Shown here piece after piece: positions 61,337 to 64,000 of a stretch of 64,000 bases of DNA. Source of the DNA: Zobellia russellii (GTDB taxonomy: Bacteria; Bacteroidota; Bacteroidia; Flavobacteriales; Flavobacteriaceae). The stretch lies in the NCBI RefSeq assembly GCF_018728565.1, contig NZ_JACSOI010000003.1, forward strand, positions 434,001 to 498,000, given 5' to 3'. The number at the start of each line of letters is the position of its first letter. The first letter of the stretch is position 1. The position numbers and the translations under genes were made by a program. Below the pieces are notes generated by a model, which was not told the DNA's origin, did not search any database, and saw nothing but the letters and a program-made list of their open reading frames with translations.

Positions 61337-62980
61337 ATGCGGCTGTTTACAATAATTATACGGTTTTTCTCATTTTTCTTTTTGGGTTTTTTGGCAACGG
61401 AAAACATGGTTGCACAAGATGATTTTCAGAAAGAAAATGATTCTTTGGTAGAAGTATTTTTTAGCGAAACCAAAAAACTAAGACGTGATAACCCGGATAG
61501 TGCTTTGGTACTTCTACAAGATAAGCATGAGGAATTTTTAAAAAAAGGAGATACGGTAAATGCCGTAAAAGCCTTGCTCGAAATGCCTTTTATTTATGGG
61601 CAGCACGTAGATTACACCAAATCTTATGATACGCTTTGGTTTGCATTATTCTTAGCGGATAAATCTAAAAATGATGAACTAAAGGCTTCTGTTTATAATT
61701 GGCTGGGAAGGCTATACAGTTTTTTTAAGCGGAAAGATCAAGCCTTGGAATATTTACAGACATCGCTAAATATTAATCGAAAACTAGTAGAAAAGGGACG
61801 GCTACAAGAGGCGGATTTGGTAATGAACTACTATCTGTTGAGTGCAACACATCGTGTATTGGGCCAGACGGAAATGGCAAAGGTTTATTTAGATAGCTGT
61901 TTCAGTCACTATGCCCCTGTAAGAGGTCAGTTACCTATGGCTTACCTTAATTTTGAAAAAGCCTTTCAGCTTTCAGAGAGTAACAAAAATGAAGAGGCTC
62001 TAGAAATATTAGAAGAAGTAGAGCCTTGGTTTATAGAAAATAGGCCTTCCTATTTGGTTTTGGTATATTCTGATATGGGCGATGTTTATGCGAATCTATC
62101 CAACTTCGGACAAGGAAAATTGTATTATAAAAAAGCTTTGGAAGTGTCCAGTAAATATAACAGTCACGTTGATTTTTCTTCTTTGGTACATGAAAAGTTA
62201 GCTACTCTGTTTGAAGAAAACGGAGAGTTTGAAAAAGCATTTAAAAATCAAAAAAAGGCTAAAGAAATAGATGCTCAGTTTTTTGATAGCAGAACGGCAA
62301 TAAATCAAAGTTTGTTGGAAATCAAGGATGAATTTAGGGTTGAAAAAGAAAAGCAGGAACGCTTAGTTCAAAAGGAACGTTTAGAAAAATTAGAGCAAGC
62401 AGATGAAATCTACATGTTGCAACGAATAATTTTAATGGGTTCTTTGGTTTTCTTGATTATTATAGGGATTATATTTTTTAAATATCAAAAATCCAGACAT
62501 CTGGCAGAAAAGCAACTTATTAGGAAAAACAAGCAGCTGGAAATTAAAAAAGGTAAAGAGCTTCTAGCCTTAAAGAACAAAGAATTGGCAGTTACTGCTT
62601 TGCAAATGGTTGAGAAAGATGAATTCTTAAAAGAAATCGCAGAGCGTCTAAAAGAAGCGGAAGGGAGCGTAGATAAGCCAGAAATTAAACAAGTTTTAAA
62701 ATCTATTTCTCACAATAAAAATGATAATTGGGAAGAATTTAGATTGAGATTTACTGCGGTAAACCAAGATTTTTATACTAAAATAACAACACTTTACCCC
62801 AAATTAAGTCAGGCAGACCAAAAAATATGTGCTTTGATTAAACTCAATTTTTCCAGTAAGGAAATGGCTAGGCTTTTAGGTATTTCTGTAGAATCGGTGC
62901 ACACCACTAGGTATAGGTTACGAAAGAAAATGAAACTCGATAGGTCGGTCAATTTAGAGGAATATATATCGTCTATATAG
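61337..62980 (+). CDS. Membrane-bound TPR/LuxR-type transcriptional regulator (PUL 2)
   Basis: The 547 residues comprise an N-terminal signal/anchor helix (about 1-25), tetratricopeptide repeats through about residue 310 (for example NWLGRLYSFFKRKDQALEYL and KKALEVSSKYNSHVDF), a long coiled-coil, one membrane helix near 366-384 (MGSLVFLIIIGIIFF) and a C-terminal LuxR-type helix-turn-helix (SQADQKICALIKLNFSSKEM, ISVESVHTTRYRLRKKMKL). Such proteins sense signals across the inner membrane and regulate nearby polysaccharide genes in Bacteroidota. It lies 4 nt after the FG-GAP/ASPIC gene and is the probable regulator of PUL 2, in contrast to the HTCS of PUL 1. Confidence 0.88.
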   Translation: MRLFTIIIRFFSFFFLGFLATENMVAQDDFQKENDSLVEVFFSETKKLRRDNPDSALVLLQDKHEEFLKKGDTVNAVKALLEMPFIYGQHVDYTKSYDTLWFALFLADKSKNDELKASVYNWLGRLYSFFKRKDQALEYLQTSLNINRKLVEKGRLQEADLVMNYYLLSATHRVLGQTEMAKVYLDSCFSHYAPVRGQLPMAYLNFEKAFQLSESNKNEEALEILEEVEPWFIENRPSYLVLVYSDMGDVYANLSNFGQGKLYYKKALEVSSKYNSHVDFSSLVHEKLATLFEENGEFEKAFKNQKKAKEIDAQFFDSRTAINQSLLEIKDEFRVEKEKQERLVQKERLEKLEQADEIYMLQRIILMGSLVFLIIIGIIFFKYQKSRHLAEKQLIRKNKQLEIKKGKELLALKNKELAVTALQMVEKDEFLKEIAERLKEAEGSVDKPEIKQVLKSISHNKNDNWEEFRLRFTAVNQDFYTKITTLYPKLSQADQKICALIKLNFSSKEMARLLGISVESVHTTRYRLRKKMKLDRSVNLEEYISSI

Positions 62981-63070
62981 GTAGGTTATAATGAAAATGC
63001 TTTTCATGTTAGGGAGATTTTTTATCAAAATACCAAGAAGAGTGTTAAATTGCGGGTATAATATTTTGTA

Positions 63071-63862
63071 ATGAAGAAAGCGAAAGTAGAGATAAAATCA
63101 ACTTATAATGTCCCCAATTTAGAAAGAGGTTTGTCTATTATAGAATTGTTGGCTACCCGCACCAAGGGGTTGACCCTTGCGGAAATTATAGAAGCACTTT
63201 CCATTACAAAGTCCAGTGCTTTTCGTATCGTAAGCACTTTGATTTTTAAAAATTATCTTCAGAAAAACGAAACAACAAAGAAAATTACACTCTCTAGAAA
63301 AATGCTCACCCTGGGAATTTCCTCCATGAACGAGCAGAGTATAGTAGAGCAGTCCATAGACGTAATGCGTGCGCTTCGCGATGAGTTAAAAGAATCGGTA
63401 ATGCTGGGCGTGCTTTTAGGGGCTACGGGTACTATCTTGGAACAAGTACCTTCTTCGCATCCCGTAAAACTTTTTGTAGAACCGGGAACCCAATTTGATT
63501 TACATAGCTCCGTAGGAGGTAAATGTATTCTGGCCAATGTTTCTGGAGAAGAGGCAGATGAAGCATTAAGGGGAAAAACGTTAAGAAAATATACCGAAAA
63601 CACAATTACTTCTAAAAAGGAATATAAAACCGTTCTTAAAGAGGTTAAGGCCAAGGGTTTTGCTGTGGATAACAGTGAAGACATACAGGGAATAAACTGT
63701 GTAGGCGCTCCCATTTTTAATGAACACGGTTACCCAGTTGCCGCACTATGGATTACAGCTCCTTATGGACGTCTCCCGGCATCGGAATTTGAGGCCAAGG
63801 GCAAAATCGTTAAGCAATACGCATTGGAGATTTCTACAAAACTGGGGTATCTAACCCATTGA
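63071..63862 (+). CDS. IclR-family transcriptional regulator
   Basis: The 263-residue protein has an N-terminal winged helix-turn-helix (VPNLERGLSIIELLA, LTLAEIIEALSITKSSAFRIV, about residues 15-75) and a C-terminal IclR effector domain (SVMLGVLLGATGTILEQVPS, LHSSVGGKCILA, GFAVDNSEDIQGINCVGAPI). KdgR of enterobacteria, which responds to KDG, belongs to this family, so regulation by KDG or a related acid is possible here. It follows the TPR-LuxR gene by 90 nt on the same strand. The target genes are unknown; IclR proteins often bind near their own promoter. The protein is complete. Confidence 0.9.
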   Translation: MKKAKVEIKSTYNVPNLERGLSIIELLATRTKGLTLAEIIEALSITKSSAFRIVSTLIFKNYLQKNETTKKITLSRKMLTLGISSMNEQSIVEQSIDVMRALRDELKESVMLGVLLGATGTILEQVPSSHPVKLFVEPGTQFDLHSSVGGKCILANVSGEEADEALRGKTLRKYTENTITSKKEYKTVLKEVKAKGFAVDNSEDIQGINCVGAPIFNEHGYPVAALWITAPYGRLPASEFEAKGKIVKQYALEISTKLGYLTH

Positions 63863-64000
63863 TTATCATAATTTATTTTCTTAGATAGTCCTAAGGTCAT
63901 AGACCTTTAGGGTATTATTCTGTAATTTTTTCTTGTTATTTTTTCTAGTGTTTTTCAACGCTAATGGTCTCGTGTGCAAGAATTTGATGTTTTTTAGGGG
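63863..64000 (+). other. Right-end intergenic sequence with a weak hairpin
   Basis: CCTAAGGTC (63890-63898) can pair with GACCTTTAGG (63902-63911) with one bulged T, and T-rich sequence follows some 15 nt later. It could end the IclR transcript but is a poor terminator. Nothing else is seen up to the window edge. Confidence 0.3.

Noticed and set aside
63259-63714. 151-codon minus-strand frame inside the IclR gene
   Set aside because: Antisense to a complete IclR protein; no start context or features.

Overview
The window comes from a marine Bacteroidota bacterium, most likely a macroalga-degrading member of the Flavobacteriaceae (Zobellia/Maribacter/Arenibacter-like). This is inferred from AT-rich DNA, two SusC/SusD outer-membrane pairs, a hybrid two-component system, TPR-LuxR and AraC regulators, many lipoproteins of the Sec/SpII type, and -7 boxes of the Bacteroidota form TAnnTTTG. 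No RNA gene, CRISPR array, insertion sequence or phage gene was found. The whole window reads as carbohydrate-utilisation DNA with three sulfatases, one GH29 glycosidase and several sugar-acid enzymes.

Layout. (1) 1-252: 5' part of a Bax-inhibitor-1-like membrane protein. (2) 542-4339: KDG kinase and KDPG aldolase on +, facing mannonate dehydratase and an SDR on -; these finish hexuronate breakdown. (3) 4718-20375: PUL 1, with SusC, SusD, a giant FG-GAP/ASPIC lipoprotein, a hybrid sensor-regulator, a sulfatase and a Tat-exported Gfo/Idh protein. (4) 20379-29261: a divergent AraC gene, then a planctomycete-type block (cytochrome-c/DUF1549/LamG/DUF1553 protein, DUF1501 protein, Tat beta-propeller, sulfatase). 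(5) 29459-32235: secreted GlcG, a propeller-Dabb fusion and an SDR, behind an 18-bp perfect palindrome. (6) 39926-32277 on -: seven genes (Zn-dehydrogenase, UxaA, UxaB, lactonase, SDR, FucP, mutarotase). (7) 40101-42652 on -: GH29 and AraC. (8) 42839-48469: P450, 2Fe-2S ferredoxin, ferredoxin reductase, Zn-ADH, esterase and a PhyH-type oxygenase. (9) 48643-62980: sulfatase and PUL 2 (SusC, SusD, a haem-c FG-GAP protein, a second giant FG-GAP/ASPIC lipoprotein, a TPR-LuxR regulator), with a degenerate GT51-like membrane protein on -. (10) 63071-63862: an IclR regulator.

How the genes fit together (inference). The minus-strand operon is best explained as L-galactose catabolism: import and mutarotation (FucP, RhaM-like), oxidation to the lactone (SDR), lactone opening, oxidation of L-galactonate to D-tagaturonate (Zn-dehydrogenase), reduction to D-altronate (UxaB) and dehydration to KDG (UxaA). 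KDG then goes to pyruvate and glyceraldehyde-3-phosphate through the kinase and aldolase at the left end. The GH29 could release the L-galactose. The neighbouring class I P450 system resembles those that demethylate 6-O-methyl-D-galactose. L-galactose-6-sulfate and 6-O-methyl-D-galactose are both hallmarks of porphyran and related red-algal galactans, and the three sulfatases fit a sulfated substrate. No endo-agarase, porphyranase, carrageenase or lyase is present, so the backbone-cutting enzymes must lie elsewhere. The co-location of the L-galactose route, the O-demethylation module and an extra PhyH oxygenase is the most notable system here.
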